Both the position numbers and the translations under genes were made by a program. A DNA stretch of 64,000 nucleotides, taken from assembly GCA_021324775.1 (NCBI GenBank), contig JAJPIM010000044.1, positions 62,001 through 126,000 of the forward strand, given 5' to 3'. The notes under the pieces are model-generated. The model saw only the letters and a program-made list of their open reading frames with translations, was not told the origin of the DNA and did not search any database. This document shows, in pieces, positions 1 to 9,041 of the stretch (position 1 is the stretch's first letter; each line of letters opens with the position of its first letter). The DNA is from Gemmatimonadota bacterium (GTDB lineage: Bacteria > Gemmatimonadota > Gemmatimonadetes > Gemmatimonadales > Gemmatimonadaceae).

Positions 1-714
1 GGAGCGGCATTCATCGCCGTCTCGGACTACGTGCGCGACAGGCTGCTCGTACTCGGATTTCCGCCCGAGCGAGTCGTGCGACACTACATCGGCGTCGATA
101 CCACACGCTTCACACCCCTCCCGGCCTCGGCTCGCACGACGGACCGGTATGTCCTGTCCGTCGCCCGGCACGCGGGGAAGAAAGGCCTCGACACGCTGTT
201 GCGCGCGTTCGCGCTGGTCGCACCCCGGTTTCCGGACGTTCGTCTCGTACAGGTCGGCCGCGGGCCGCACACCGCTGAACTGAAGGCCCTCGCGTCGGAC
301 CTCGGGATCGCCGAGCGCGTCGAGTTCGCCGGTGCACAGCCATACGATCGCGTGCGGGATCTCATGCAGAACGCCACCGCGGTCGCGCTCACGTCACAGA
401 CGGCCGTCGACGGCGATCAGGAGGCGCTCGGCATGGTCCTTAACGAAGCGAGCGCCTGCGGGATACCGATCGTCGCCACCCGCCACGGCGGGATTCCCGA
501 AGCGGTAATCGACCGCGAAACCGGATTGCTCGCGCCCGAGCGCGATGCGCCAGCGATCGGCGAGGCGCTCGCCGCGCTGCTCGGCGACCCGGGCTACGCT
601 GCGCAGTTGGGGCGGCGCGGGCGGGAGTTCGTCTGCGATGCCTTCGACCTCCGCGCGCAAACCGCCGCGCTGGAGCGCATCTACGACGGCGTGAGGGGCA
701 TCACTGGCGGCTGA
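1..714 (+). CDS. GT4-family glycosyltransferase, 5'-truncated by window edge
   Basis: The frame is open from the first base and reads through to a TGA at 712-714, so only the C-terminal ~237 residues are present. The visible part is the nucleotide-sugar-binding half of a GT-B enzyme: a GVDTTRF segment, a core beginning YVLSVARHAGKKGLD, and the donor-binding ExxxxxxxE region (EALGMVLNEASACG) followed by a GIPEAV loop and a GLLAPERD segment. This layout is typical of glycosyltransferase family 4 (group 1). It converges on and overlaps by 34 bp the GMC oxidoreductase gene that ends the exopolysaccharide operon, so it probably belongs to the same polysaccharide locus, but donor and acceptor cannot be deduced. 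The internal GTG at 31 is not the true start. Confidence 0.9.
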   Translation, partial: GAAFIAVSDYVRDRLLVLGFPPERVVRHYIGVDTTRFTPLPASARTTDRYVLSVARHAGKKGLDTLLRAFALVAPRFPDVRLVQVGRGPHTAELKALASDLGIAERVEFAGAQPYDRVRDLMQNATAVALTSQTAVDGDQEALGMVLNEASACGIPIVATRHGGIPEAVIDRETGLLAPERDAPAIGEALAALLGDPGYAAQLGRRGREFVCDAFDLRAQTAALERIYDGVRGITGG

Positions 715-2345
715 TCGGCCGCGGCGGGCGCTGCGGTCACCACCGGAGCCCGAAAATCCTTCAGGAGCGCGTCCCGTATCCGCAGCGCGAGCGCGACGAT
801 TGTCAGCGTGGGGTTCGCGAACCCGCCGGTCGGAAATACGGAGCTGCCGCTCACGAACACATTGGGTGCGATGTGCATCCGGCTGTCGGCATCGACCACG
901 CCGCGCCGCGGGTCGCTGTGCATCCGCGTCGTTCCCATGTGGTGCCAACTCCCCATGATCCGTTCGGCCCACACCGCGTCGGGATCGTCAGGCAGATATA
1001 CCGTCCCCGCACCGTTGCTGGCGAGTCCTTTGCCGATAATCTCCAGACTCTCGCGAATGTTGCGGAGGTCGGCCGGGTTCACCTGCCAGTCGAGTTGCGA
1101 CATCGGCATTCCGAGACGGTCTTGCTCCGGCCGTATCGTGACCCTGCTGTCCCGGAGGGGCGTCTGCTCACCGCGACCCATGATCTCGTAGACGACGGGA
1201 TGCCCCGCGGGGTGGTCCCCATCCTCGGCATGGAGGAAGGAGCGCGTCGATCCGGCTTCGAGGGCCGTGCGCACGAACTTGTCCACGACACGGAGACCGA
1301 AGCCGAGCACCCCGGCGCGCGCGATCGAGATCCCGTGCAGCATCCACTGGGGCGGCTGGCGGGCCTGCCGGTGCAGCACGGACGCCACCGAACGCCGGCG
1401 GGGCGGGAAAAAAGCGGCTGAGAAGCCGTAGAGTCCGCGGGCGTGGCGCTCGGGTATCGTCACCGCCAACGCACCCAGCGGGCGCCGGACGCTGCGCCGG
1501 CCCTGCACGTACAGGGAGAGGTTCGTGTCCGCGCGCGACGGCACGAAACATCCGAGCCGCACGTGGACGTGCTCCATGAAATACCGCCCCACCAGGTCGT
1601 TCTCGTTCCCGAGCCCCTCGGCCTGCACGCCGCGAGAGGCGAGGAGGATGCGCGGGTTCTCGATGCCCCCGGTCGCCAGGACGAACACGCGCGCCTCGAC
1701 GCGCCAATCGCGCCCCGACAGCGTCTTGACCGCCGCTGCGGTCACCGGTCCGCCGCGCTCCTTCCCCTCGAACGCCACCACGTTCGAGTACAGATAGACC
1801 GTGACGTTGCTCGCGGCCTCCAGGTCGGCCCGGTACGTATGGCCGAAATGGGTCGGCGGGCTGAACTCGTACATGACGGTTTGCAGCTGGGAGTGCATGC
1901 CCAGCCTCGGACGGCGCGGAATCGGCGGCCCATGGTCGAGATCACCACGGGTCACGACGAGTTGGCAGAGCGCTCGGGCTTCAGGATAGTACTTCTCCAG
2001 CTCCTCCCGCCCGAACGGCCACCCGCTCTCCGCGATCCACGAGCGCTCCTCGAAATCGTCGGCGTCGAGCGCGCGGCACCAGCCGCCCCACCGCTGTGTG
2101 CTGCCGCCGAATGTCCGCACGCGACACCCGTCGAGCGCGAAGTAGTCGCGGCCGACGTTCCGGCCCCGGTAGAGCGCCTGCGTCTTCGGCCGCGGCCACG
2201 AGCTTCCGCTCTCCAGCAGCGCCACCCGCACCTGCTGGCCGCGCAGCGCGCGTGCCAGCGTGATGCCGGCTGCACCGGCTCCCACGATGCAGACGTCTGT
2301 CTCGATGACCTGGCGCGAGGGAACTGTACGTCCGTCGATCAGCAT
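681..2345 (-). CDS. GMC-family FAD-dependent oxidoreductase
   Basis: 554 residues. The N-terminus carries the FAD dinucleotide-binding GAGAAG motif (residues 22-27). The C-terminal GMC domain contains WHHMGTTRM (His468/His469) and GGFANPT (Asn511), which supply the His/Asn catalytic pair of glucose-methanol-choline oxidoreductases. There is no signal peptide, so a cytoplasmic enzyme is expected. It is the last gene of the minus-strand exopolysaccharide operon, 40 bp after the Wzy gene. Location suggests it oxidises a sugar or alcohol of the polysaccharide or of a lipid-linked intermediate, but the substrate is unknown. Its 3' end overlaps the convergent glycosyltransferase gene by 34 bp. Confidence 0.9.
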   Translation of the reverse strand: MLIDGRTVPSRQVIETDVCIVGAGAAGITLARALRGQQVRVALLESGSSWPRPKTQALYRGRNVGRDYFALDGCRVRTFGGSTQRWGGWCRALDADDFEERSWIAESGWPFGREELEKYYPEARALCQLVVTRGDLDHGPPIPRRPRLGMHSQLQTVMYEFSPPTHFGHTYRADLEAASNVTVYLYSNVVAFEGKERGGPVTAAAVKTLSGRDWRVEARVFVLATGGIENPRILLASRGVQAEGLGNENDLVGRYFMEHVHVRLGCFVPSRADTNLSLYVQGRRSVRRPLGALAVTIPERHARGLYGFSAAFFPPRRRSVASVLHRQARQPPQWMLHGISIARAGVLGFGLRVVDKFVRTALEAGSTRSFLHAEDGDHPAGHPVVYEIMGRGEQTPLRDSRVTIRPEQDRLGMPMSQLDWQVNPADLRNIRESLEIIGKGLASNGAGTVYLPDDPDAVWAERIMGSWHHMGTTRMHSDPRRGVVDADSRMHIAPNVFVSGSSVFPTGGFANPTLTIVALALRIRDALLKDFRAPVVTAAPAAADQPPVMPLTPS

Positions 2346-2385
2346 CCGTGCTTCGGTGCGCCGCCCGTCCCGTTCGCTGGCCCGC

Positions 2386-3918
2386 TCAGTACGCCGCCGC
2401 CGAGACCCGCACCGTCGGGAGCCGCGGCGGTTCCGGCACGTCGTCGTCGCGCGCGGCGGTCCGGAGCGCGAAATGTGCCAGCAGGATCATGACGATGAAG
2501 GTGCTCACGTGCGACAGATCCACCGCCTCGGGGATCAGGGTCGCGACGTACCACACGAACATCGCGAGCGCATACAGCGCCAGGGGCGATCGGGTCAGCC
2601 GATAGCGGACGAATGCCGCTCGTAGCGCGGCGATCAGGATCAGGACGAGGATGCTCAGCCCGAGCACGCCGGTGTCGAGCAGCTCCTGGATGTATCCGGA
2701 ATGCGCCTGGATGATGACCCATCCGCGGCGGAGCGAGATCTCGGCGATGTGATCGGCCGTCCAGAACGAGTCGAATCCGTAGCCCAGCACCGGCTTCTCG
2801 GCGGCGTAGGCCATCAGATCGCTCCACAGCAACGTCCGGCCGCTGAGCGTCGCCGGGTCGTCCGACTTCGCCGAGCGCTCGAGCAGTGCCGCTTCATGGG
2901 CACGTCCCGCCACGTCCGGGGCGAAGATCACGACCGAGCCGGCGACCGCGGCCACCGCCATGGCGAGGACCAGCAGCCGGCGGCGCGACACCGCCACCAT
3001 CATGCACACGGCACCCGCCAGCACGACGGCACCCACCGCGGTGCGCGACTTGGTCAGGTACAACAGTACGATCCCGAACACCAGGATGCTCAGAAGCGGC
3101 ACTCGCCGGCCCCCGAGACGAAGGGCGCAGAACGCGGCCATCACGAGACAGGCGCCCTCCAGTCCGTGTACGTTCGGGTGCGCGAGACCCGTGAACCGGT
3201 AGGTCTGTGTGAACGGATGGAAGTCGCCCCGGCCCACCGACAGCACGAATCCGAGCAGCAGCGGCATCAGGTTCGCGATCAGCGCGAAGTACACGACATC
3301 CCGCAGCGACCACGCCTGTCCGAGAACGAATGCCGCGAACGCGATCACGAGAAACGCGATCAGACGGCGCGCCGTGAACCCGGGATCGATAGCCCACGCC
3401 ACACTCGCGGCCGCGACACCGAAGTATCCGAGCAGAAACCACGCGAGCGCCGTTCGCCGCGCCGGTGCGCCGGTCAGCGAGTTGGCGACGGGCGCCGCGC
3501 GCCAGACCACCGGTGACTGAAACCGCGTGTCGCCGGTCGGGCTCACCGCCACGGCCTCCCACTGCCCGCTGCCGCCCTGCGCGGTGCGCCGCCGGCGCAC
3601 GGAGCTGAGGGTCAGTGCCGCGAACAACCCGAGGGCCAGGATCGCGACGCGCCGCGTCTTCGCCCCTTCCTCGACGCCACCGCCGGACTGCGCTGCGGCG
3701 GTCTGCAACGCCGCGGCACCCTGCTGTGCTTCAGCGGACGACCGGTGCAGGGAATACGGCCCCATGAAGGCGAACAGCACGACCAGCACCGCGTAAGCGC
3801 GCCACGGCCGTGTCCGGCCACGGATGGCCGCCTGAGCCGCGCGCACGAATCCAGGAGCAGCCTGCCCCGCCATCGCCGCGCCAGGTCCGGCCGGGTACGG
3901 CGCCCAATTGGTAGTCAT
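2386..3918 (-). CDS. O-antigen ligase/polymerase (Wzy-like) membrane protein
   Basis: 510 residues when started at the ATG at 3918, which overlaps the TGA of the upstream WecG-type gene in an ATGA arrangement; longer in-frame starts lie inside that gene. The protein has about eleven hydrophobic segments and the periplasmic-loop signature of the Wzy_C/O-antigen ligase family, including VLGYGFDSFW and AHSGYIQELLDTGVLG. In a locus with Wzx, Wza and Wzc it most likely polymerises repeat units on undecaprenyl diphosphate at the outer face of the inner membrane. A ligase role cannot be excluded. A soluble, Pro/Ala-rich N-terminal tail of ~30 residues precedes the first membrane helix. Confidence 0.88.
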   Translation of the reverse strand: MTTNWAPYPAGPGAAMAGQAAPGFVRAAQAAIRGRTRPWRAYAVLVVLFAFMGPYSLHRSSAEAQQGAAALQTAAAQSGGGVEEGAKTRRVAILALGLFAALTLSSVRRRRTAQGGSGQWEAVAVSPTGDTRFQSPVVWRAAPVANSLTGAPARRTALAWFLLGYFGVAAASVAWAIDPGFTARRLIAFLVIAFAAFVLGQAWSLRDVVYFALIANLMPLLLGFVLSVGRGDFHPFTQTYRFTGLAHPNVHGLEGACLVMAAFCALRLGGRRVPLLSILVFGIVLLYLTKSRTAVGAVVLAGAVCMMVAVSRRRLLVLAMAVAAVAGSVVIFAPDVAGRAHEAALLERSAKSDDPATLSGRTLLWSDLMAYAAEKPVLGYGFDSFWTADHIAEISLRRGWVIIQAHSGYIQELLDTGVLGLSILVLILIAALRAAFVRYRLTRSPLALYALAMFVWYVATLIPEAVDLSHVSTFIVMILLAHFALRTAARDDDVPEPPRLPTVRVSAAAY

Positions 3919-4724
3919 TGGTGACCTCGCGGGCGGCGACCCGCCCATTCCGATACGACGAGTCCTAGTACCCACCAGGGCTCGATGAGATAGCGCCGCC
4001 ACATACGGCCCGGTTCAGCGGCCAGCCGCCACAGCCATTCGAAGCCCGCCGCCGATGCCCCCCGCGGTGGCGTCGGGACGATTCCCGCCACGTAATCCAT
4101 GGCCGCGCCCGCGATCAGCGTCGCGTTGGCGGTCAGGGCCTCGCGGTTGTCGTGCACCCAATGCTCCTGCCTCGGCATCCCCATACCGACGACGAGGACC
4201 TGCGGCCGGTACGCCGCGATCCGTGCCAGCACTGCCTTGGTATCCGCACTCCCCGGCGAGGCGTCGAAATACCCGTGCGTGCCGTCGAGCTGCAGCCCGG
4301 GATAAGAAGCCCGGAGCCGCCCGGCGGCCGCTTCGAACACCCCTGGCTTGCCTCCGACCGAATAGACGCGCCAGCCGCGCTCCGCGGCCTCCGCCATCAA
4401 CGGCCCGATCCAGTCCACGTAGGTCACGCGGTCGCGCTTCGTCAGCGGTACACCGACCAGCCGGCCGAGCGCGATGAGCGACATGCCGTCCGCATGGCAG
4501 ACATCGGCCGCTGCGTGGAAGTCACGAAATTTCTGATCGCGGCTGTGCAGATACACACTGTGGAGGTTGTGGTTCGCGATCACGATCCGTTGTCCGGTCT
4601 CGACCGCGTTGGCAATGCACGCGTTGAGCTTCGGGATGTCGTACGCCCCGACCCGGATGCCGAGCATCGCATACTGGGGCACCGGCGCCGGGCCCACGCC
4701 GGCCGCGGACGCCGCGGCGGTCAC
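3915..4724 (-). CDS. WecG/TagA/CpsF-family glycosyltransferase (GT26)
   Basis: 269 residues, the usual length for this family. Recognisable blocks are the IVIANHNLHSVYL region, ADGMSLIALGRLVGVPL (binding site Asp), GGKPGVFEAAA and VGMGMPRQEHWV, all characteristic of GT26 enzymes such as WecG (ManNAcA transfer) and TagA. It would add a sugar to a polyprenyl-diphosphate-linked acceptor at the cytoplasmic face. The gene is translationally coupled at both ends: its ATG overlaps the stop of the upstream GT4 gene (4721-4724) and its stop overlaps the Wzy start (3915-3918). Donor sugar is not predictable from sequence alone. Confidence 0.92.
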   Translation of the reverse strand: MTAAASAAGVGPAPVPQYAMLGIRVGAYDIPKLNACIANAVETGQRIVIANHNLHSVYLHSRDQKFRDFHAAADVCHADGMSLIALGRLVGVPLTKRDRVTYVDWIGPLMAEAAERGWRVYSVGGKPGVFEAAAGRLRASYPGLQLDGTHGYFDASPGSADTKAVLARIAAYRPQVLVVGMGMPRQEHWVHDNREALTANATLIAGAAMDYVAGIVPTPPRGASAAGFEWLWRLAAEPGRMWRRYLIEPWWVLGLVVSEWAGRRPRGHQ

Positions 4725-6031
4725 GCGAGGTCCAGCGCGACGCGCTTCGCGGACTCGACGATCATCCGGCAGCGTGCCGTCCAGCTATGCCCCTGCTCGA
4801 TCAGATACCGCGCTCTCGCGCCCATCGCCGGCAATCGCTCCCGCGCGACGTACGCCCGGCGCAAGGCCTGCGACAGACCGTCGGTGCTCCCCGCGTCGAA
4901 CAGGTACCCGGTCTCACCGTTGACGACGAGATCCACCGCATCCGCCACGGCCGAAGAGATGATCGGCTTCGCCATGGCCATGTATTCGTACAGCTTGAGC
5001 GGCGACCGGAACACCGCGCGCCCCTGGGTATCGGTGTGCCCGGAGTAGCCGACGTCGCCGCTGGCGATGATCGCGGGCACGGCCTCGCGCGACACGGTAC
5101 CGAGAAAGTGTACGCAGTCGGCGAGCCCGAGTTCAGCGGCCAGCTTCTCGCAATTGCGCCGCACGGGCCCATCGCCCGCGATCACCGCATGGAGCGCAAA
5201 GCCATCTTCCACACGGACCGCATGAATCGAACGGAGCAGCAGCTCGATCCCCTGCCACGGTTCGAGCCCGCCCGAGTACACGATCGTGAACCCCTCGAAC
5301 GTCCGCGGGGCGTCGGGCCGCGGCTGGAAGAAGTCGGTGTCCACGCCGTTCGGGACGACGACGACTTTCGCCGCCGGGATGTTCAGCCGCTCGGTCACCA
5401 ATGACTTGAGTGGTTCGCTCACGCAGACCAGCATCCCGCAGTCGAGATACGCTTGCCGCTCGTGACGCCGTGCGCGCGACGTGAGTACGAGACTGTTCCG
5501 GTCGACGCGTGCCTCTTCGGACTGCATCTCGTTGGTCTCGAGGATCCAGGGAATCCCCGCGCGCGCGAACGGCTCCCCGAGGTTCTGGAACACCGAGTAC
5601 CGCTCGTACACCCAGTCCACCCGCCCCGCGAGCGCGCGCCACGCGGCACGCGTGTTCCTCGGCGCGAGCCCGATGCGCATCACGTCCGCGAGCAACGCCC
5701 ACTGGCGCCCCTTCCGCAGCAGCTTGCCCGCGTCACGCGCAATGACGCCGGGCGACCGGTCGCCAATGATGAACGGATGCACCGACCACCCGATGTGCTC
5801 GAAGCCGGAAATGACGCCGAGGATATGGGATCGTGGGCCGCCGATCTCGGCGTCTCGCCGGGTCGACACGCGTGGGGCGCCGGACAGAAAGCCGAGCCGC
5901 CGGCTCTCCCGCACATCTCCCTCGCCGTTTGCCTGGCCGTCTGCGCGGCCGTTGGTGCGGCCGTTTGTGCGGCTGTACGTGTGGCTGTACGTCTGGCTGT
6001 TGCTCTGCCTGTTGCTCTGGCCGTCGCTCAC
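4721..6031 (-). CDS. GT4-family glycosyltransferase with tetrapeptide-repeat N-terminus
   Basis: 436 residues when started at the GTG at 6031, which overlaps the TGA of the Wzx gene as GTGA; an open upstream extension lies entirely inside Wzx and is rejected. Residues ~40-436 form a GT-B enzyme: ILGVISGFEHIGWSVHPF at the N-terminal Rossmann edge, VVPNGVDTDFF in the linker, FTIVYSGGLEPWQGIELLL, and the donor-binding region SPLKLYEYMAMAKPIIS. Residues 2-38 are strikingly different, a hydrophilic series of eight tetrapeptides encoded by a 12-bp tandem repeat (listed separately). This tail is unlikely to be catalytic. The gene lies inside the coupled polysaccharide operon. Confidence 0.9.
   Translation of the reverse strand: MSDGQSNRQSNSQTYSHTYSRTNGRTNGRADGQANGEGDVRESRRLGFLSGAPRVSTRRDAEIGGPRSHILGVISGFEHIGWSVHPFIIGDRSPGVIARDAGKLLRKGRQWALLADVMRIGLAPRNTRAAWRALAGRVDWVYERYSVFQNLGEPFARAGIPWILETNEMQSEEARVDRNSLVLTSRARRHERQAYLDCGMLVCVSEPLKSLVTERLNIPAAKVVVVPNGVDTDFFQPRPDAPRTFEGFTIVYSGGLEPWQGIELLLRSIHAVRVEDGFALHAVIAGDGPVRRNCEKLAAELGLADCVHFLGTVSREAVPAIIASGDVGYSGHTDTQGRAVFRSPLKLYEYMAMAKPIISSAVADAVDLVVNGETGYLFDAGSTDGLSQALRRAYVARERLPAMGARARYLIEQGHSWTARCRMIVESAKRVALDLA
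5924..6030. repeat. 12-bp tandem repeat encoding an N-terminal tetrapeptide series
   Basis: Eight consecutive 12-bp units with the plus-strand consensus GCYGTNNGTNTG run from 5924 to 6019, with a partial ninth up to 6030. They begin at the start codon of the GT4 gene and encode on the minus strand tetrapeptides of the form (S/T/A)-(N/Y/D)-(S/G/R)-(Q/R/H/E). Because the unit is a multiple of three, gain or loss of copies would keep the reading frame. Units have diverged in a graded way along the array. Confidence 0.85.
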
Positions 6032-7404
6032 GACGCACCTCCGGCGACGGCCATCGCCGGCACCGGCGCCGGCTCCTCGCGGGTGCGGTCTTCCCGGCGG
6101 CAGGTCGCCAGCAGCGTCCACCACAGCACGAGGGCGAGCAGCCCGTCCGAGCCGAGGCTGGACCACGCCGCGCCACGCCAAGACGCCAGCAGAATGAGCG
6201 GCACGTTGACGGCGATGTTCAGCACCGCAATGACCACCTGCACGAGTGTCCGGCGCCCCTGATATCCGGCCCCTGTGAGCGCATCGGCAGCGAAGTAGTG
6301 AATGGTCTTGAGCAGTGGAAGAAGGGCGAGCAGACGGACTGCCCCGACACTCGCGCGATAATCCGCGCCGAGGAGCCGCGGGAGCTGTGGTGCCAGAAGA
6401 TACAACACCATGCCCGCGCACGCCGCGTACGTGCCGGCGAACGGCAGGAGCTTGCGCGACACCGCGAGACTGGCGCGAGCGCCACGCGCGCCCTGCTGGA
6501 AGAATCGCGGATAGGCCGCCGCGAGCAGCGACCGCACCGGCACGAACGACACGTCGATGAGCCGGTACGCGGCACTGTAGATACCCGTGGCCTCCAGGGT
6601 CGACAGGCGAGCCAGCATGGACTTGTCGATGTCATTGTAGATGTTCTGTGCCGACAAGCTGGTAGCAAAGTACATACCCTCGCGAAGCTCGGCGGCCGGA
6701 TAGCCGATCACGCGCTCCGGGCGGCCAAGCTCTCGCCACGTCACAATGACCGAGATGGTCGCGCTCAATGCGGAGCTGCCCAGATACCACATCGCCCACC
6801 GCGCGGGGGTCGGGTCGCCGATCAGCAGGAACAGGCCCGCCGCAATCAGCCGCGACACGGAGATCAGCAGCGGGAACTGCGCCGTGCGCGACAGCCGCTC
6901 GTGCGCCTGGTACGCCTGGCCGCTGATGTCCAGGACCCGCGAGAACAGCAGGTCGGCCGCCACCACGCACCCGACCACCTGGACCGGAATCGTCGCCGGC
7001 AGTACGAGCCGCGAACAGGCCATGATGATGATCCCGAGCACCACCCCCGAGATGATCGTGGTGGACAGCGCGCCGCCCCAATACCGCCGAAAATGCCGCG
7101 GATCGCGCGCGACGTGCTTGATCAGCAGATTGCCCGCCCCCAGGCTCGCGAACGGCGAGGCCAGCGCCACCAGCGCGACGGCACCGGCAAACGCTCCGAG
7201 GCCGTCCGGGTGCAGCGCCCGCGCGACGAGGACGAAGTACGACGCGCCCAGCGCTACGCGGCTCCCCTGCCCGACCGCCATCCACGCGGTGTTCTTCGCC
7301 AGGGTCCCCCGCCAGCGCGGGCCGAGCCATGGGACGTTCTGGACGGTCGGTTCCGGCACAGGCCCTCCAGACCCCGGAGGGCCGGAGGGCGGGTCAAGCG
7401 GCAT
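6028..7404 (-). CDS. Polysaccharide flippase (Wzx/MOP superfamily)
   Basis: 458 residues with about twelve to fourteen hydrophobic helices and the polysaccharide-synthesis flippase pattern: an amphipathic start AKNTAWMAVGQGSRV, then LGAGNLLIKHVARD and a repeated second half. It would move lipid-linked repeat units across the inner membrane for the Wzy polymerase. The start is the ATG at 7404, 40 bp after the stop of the sugar transferase gene. The stop overlaps the following GT4 start. The N-terminal ~25 residues are Pro/Gly-rich and cytoplasmic. Confidence 0.92.
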   Translation of the reverse strand: MPLDPPSGPPGSGGPVPEPTVQNVPWLGPRWRGTLAKNTAWMAVGQGSRVALGASYFVLVARALHPDGLGAFAGAVALVALASPFASLGAGNLLIKHVARDPRHFRRYWGGALSTTIISGVVLGIIIMACSRLVLPATIPVQVVGCVVAADLLFSRVLDISGQAYQAHERLSRTAQFPLLISVSRLIAAGLFLLIGDPTPARWAMWYLGSSALSATISVIVTWRELGRPERVIGYPAAELREGMYFATSLSAQNIYNDIDKSMLARLSTLEATGIYSAAYRLIDVSFVPVRSLLAAAYPRFFQQGARGARASLAVSRKLLPFAGTYAACAGMVLYLLAPQLPRLLGADYRASVGAVRLLALLPLLKTIHYFAADALTGAGYQGRRTLVQVVIAVLNIAVNVPLILLASWRGAAWSSLGSDGLLALVLWWTLLATCRREDRTREEPAPVPAMAVAGGAS

Positions 7405-7444
7405 CAGTGCGACGGACGACGAGGCTCGCGAGGCGCCGCAGCGC

Positions 7445-9031
7445 TCAGGCGGCCCCGCGCCCCCAGAGGACGGCGGGAACGGTCTTGGCGAGAATCTGCA
7501 GATCGAGTCCGAGCGACCACCCGTCGATGTACTGCAGGTCGAGCATCACCCAGCGGTCGAATGCCAGATCGCTGCGCCCGCTGATCTGCCAGAGCCCCGT
7601 CACGCCAGGCGGCACACTGAACCGCCGCATGAGCCACGACTCGGAGAACTTGTGGACGTCGCGCACCGGCAGCGGTCGCGGCCCCACGAGCGACATGTCG
7701 CCCCGCACCACGTTGAAGAGCTGAGGCAGCTCGTCGAGCGACATCCGCCGCAGCAACCGCCCCACACGCGTGATCCGGGGATCGTCGCGGATCTTGAACA
7801 CCGGGCCCGACGCCTCGTTGCGCGTCTCGAGATCGGCCTGCAACGCCTCCGCTCCGTTGATCATCGTGCGGAATTTGTACATCGCGAACCGCCGCTTGTT
7901 CAGCCCGAACCGCTGCTGGCTGAAGATCACCGGGCCCGGTCCGGACAACTTGATCGCGATCACGATGACCAGCATCACCGGCGCCGCCAGTACCAGCCCC
8001 ACGATGCCGCCGACCAGATCCATCGCGCGCTTCACCAGCATGCGGTGGTCGTCGGTCACCACGTGCATCCGCACGACCGGGAACCGGCCCGTCTGCTCAT
8101 AGCTCGGCCGCCCCAGCGACGACTGGAACACGTCCGCGAGATACGCCGCCCGCACGCCCAGCCGCTCGCACAGCGCGATCGTGTTCTGGATCTTGCCGTA
8201 GCACGACTTGATGGGCAGCGTGATCAGCACGTCGTCGATCACGTGGCGCATTAGAATCCCTTCCAGATCGTCGAGCGTCCCGATCATGCGCTCCGCGATC
8301 TCCTCGGCGATCGGATCCGGATTCGTGTCCACGAAGCCGTAGATCTGCACCGCGTCCTCGGCATGCGCGTACAACTCGTGATAGAGCCGCTGCGCGCGAG
8401 GCCCGCTGCCCACGATCAGCACGTTGCGGATGGCCGCCGCCGGCGATGGAGCCGCCGCAAGCCAGACCAGCCACCGGAGCGCCGCCAGCGTCACGACCGC
8501 CACCGTCACGAAATACCCGACCGAGATCGGCCGCACCGCCCCGGTGCTGCTCGCGATCGGGAACAGAATCAGCGGCACACCGCCCACGAGACAGGCGCCG
8601 ACCAGCCGCACCGCGTACAGCATCGGCTCCTCGAGCCGGCGCTCATCGTACATCCCGAACATCGTCAGGCTGGCGTGCAACACGGCCGCAAAACCCGCCA
8701 GCAGCAGCAGGTTCTTGACCGTCACGCGCATGTTGAGGAAGCCGGCGATGCTGGCCGCCCCCGGATGATTGGAGTTCGTCAGCACGAAGACGCCCACCAC
8801 GGCGCCCAACACCGCGGCCACGTCGAGGTACCGGCACGCGTCCAGCATGCGCTGCGTCGCCCGCGCGGCACGCGGCGGCAGCACGCCCAGCCGCGCGGCG
8901 GCCGCAATGCCGCCGCTGTACGCGGTGGCGAATCGGTCCACGGGGCTAGCCTTCACCTTGGCGTCGCCGTTTTTCGACGGCGCCTGCGGTTTCGGGGGTG
9001 CCTTCAGGGCGGGTCCGGCTGGGGCAATCAC
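7445..9031 (-). CDS. Undecaprenyl-phosphate sugar-1-phosphate transferase (WbaP/WcaJ type)
   Basis: 528 residues when started at the GTG at 9031, which has an AGAGG ribosome site six bases upstream and lies just after the Wzc stop. The N-terminal half has several membrane helices and a Rossmann-like domain (VLIVGSGPRAQRLYHEL), as in polyisoprenyl-phosphate hexose-1-phosphate transferases. The C-terminal catalytic domain contains QQRFGLNKRRFAMYKFRTM, DPRITRVGRLLRRMSLDELP and SLVGPRPLP. It starts polysaccharide repeat-unit synthesis by loading the first sugar phosphate onto undecaprenyl phosphate. The substrate (Glc, Gal or related) is not determinable. It follows Wzc in the operon. Confidence 0.93.
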   Translation of the reverse strand: MIAPAGPALKAPPKPQAPSKNGDAKVKASPVDRFATAYSGGIAAAARLGVLPPRAARATQRMLDACRYLDVAAVLGAVVGVFVLTNSNHPGAASIAGFLNMRVTVKNLLLLAGFAAVLHASLTMFGMYDERRLEEPMLYAVRLVGACLVGGVPLILFPIASSTGAVRPISVGYFVTVAVVTLAALRWLVWLAAAPSPAAAIRNVLIVGSGPRAQRLYHELYAHAEDAVQIYGFVDTNPDPIAEEIAERMIGTLDDLEGILMRHVIDDVLITLPIKSCYGKIQNTIALCERLGVRAAYLADVFQSSLGRPSYEQTGRFPVVRMHVVTDDHRMLVKRAMDLVGGIVGLVLAAPVMLVIVIAIKLSGPGPVIFSQQRFGLNKRRFAMYKFRTMINGAEALQADLETRNEASGPVFKIRDDPRITRVGRLLRRMSLDELPQLFNVVRGDMSLVGPRPLPVRDVHKFSESWLMRRFSVPPGVTGLWQISGRSDLAFDRWVMLDLQYIDGWSLGLDLQILAKTVPAVLWGRGAA

Positions 9032-9041
9032 CGCAAACCTC

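Noticed and set aside
5833-7584. A 583-codon plus-strand open frame opposite Wzx and GT4
   Set aside because: Both minus-strand genes have strong family motifs and overlapping start/stop codons. The antisense translation has none.
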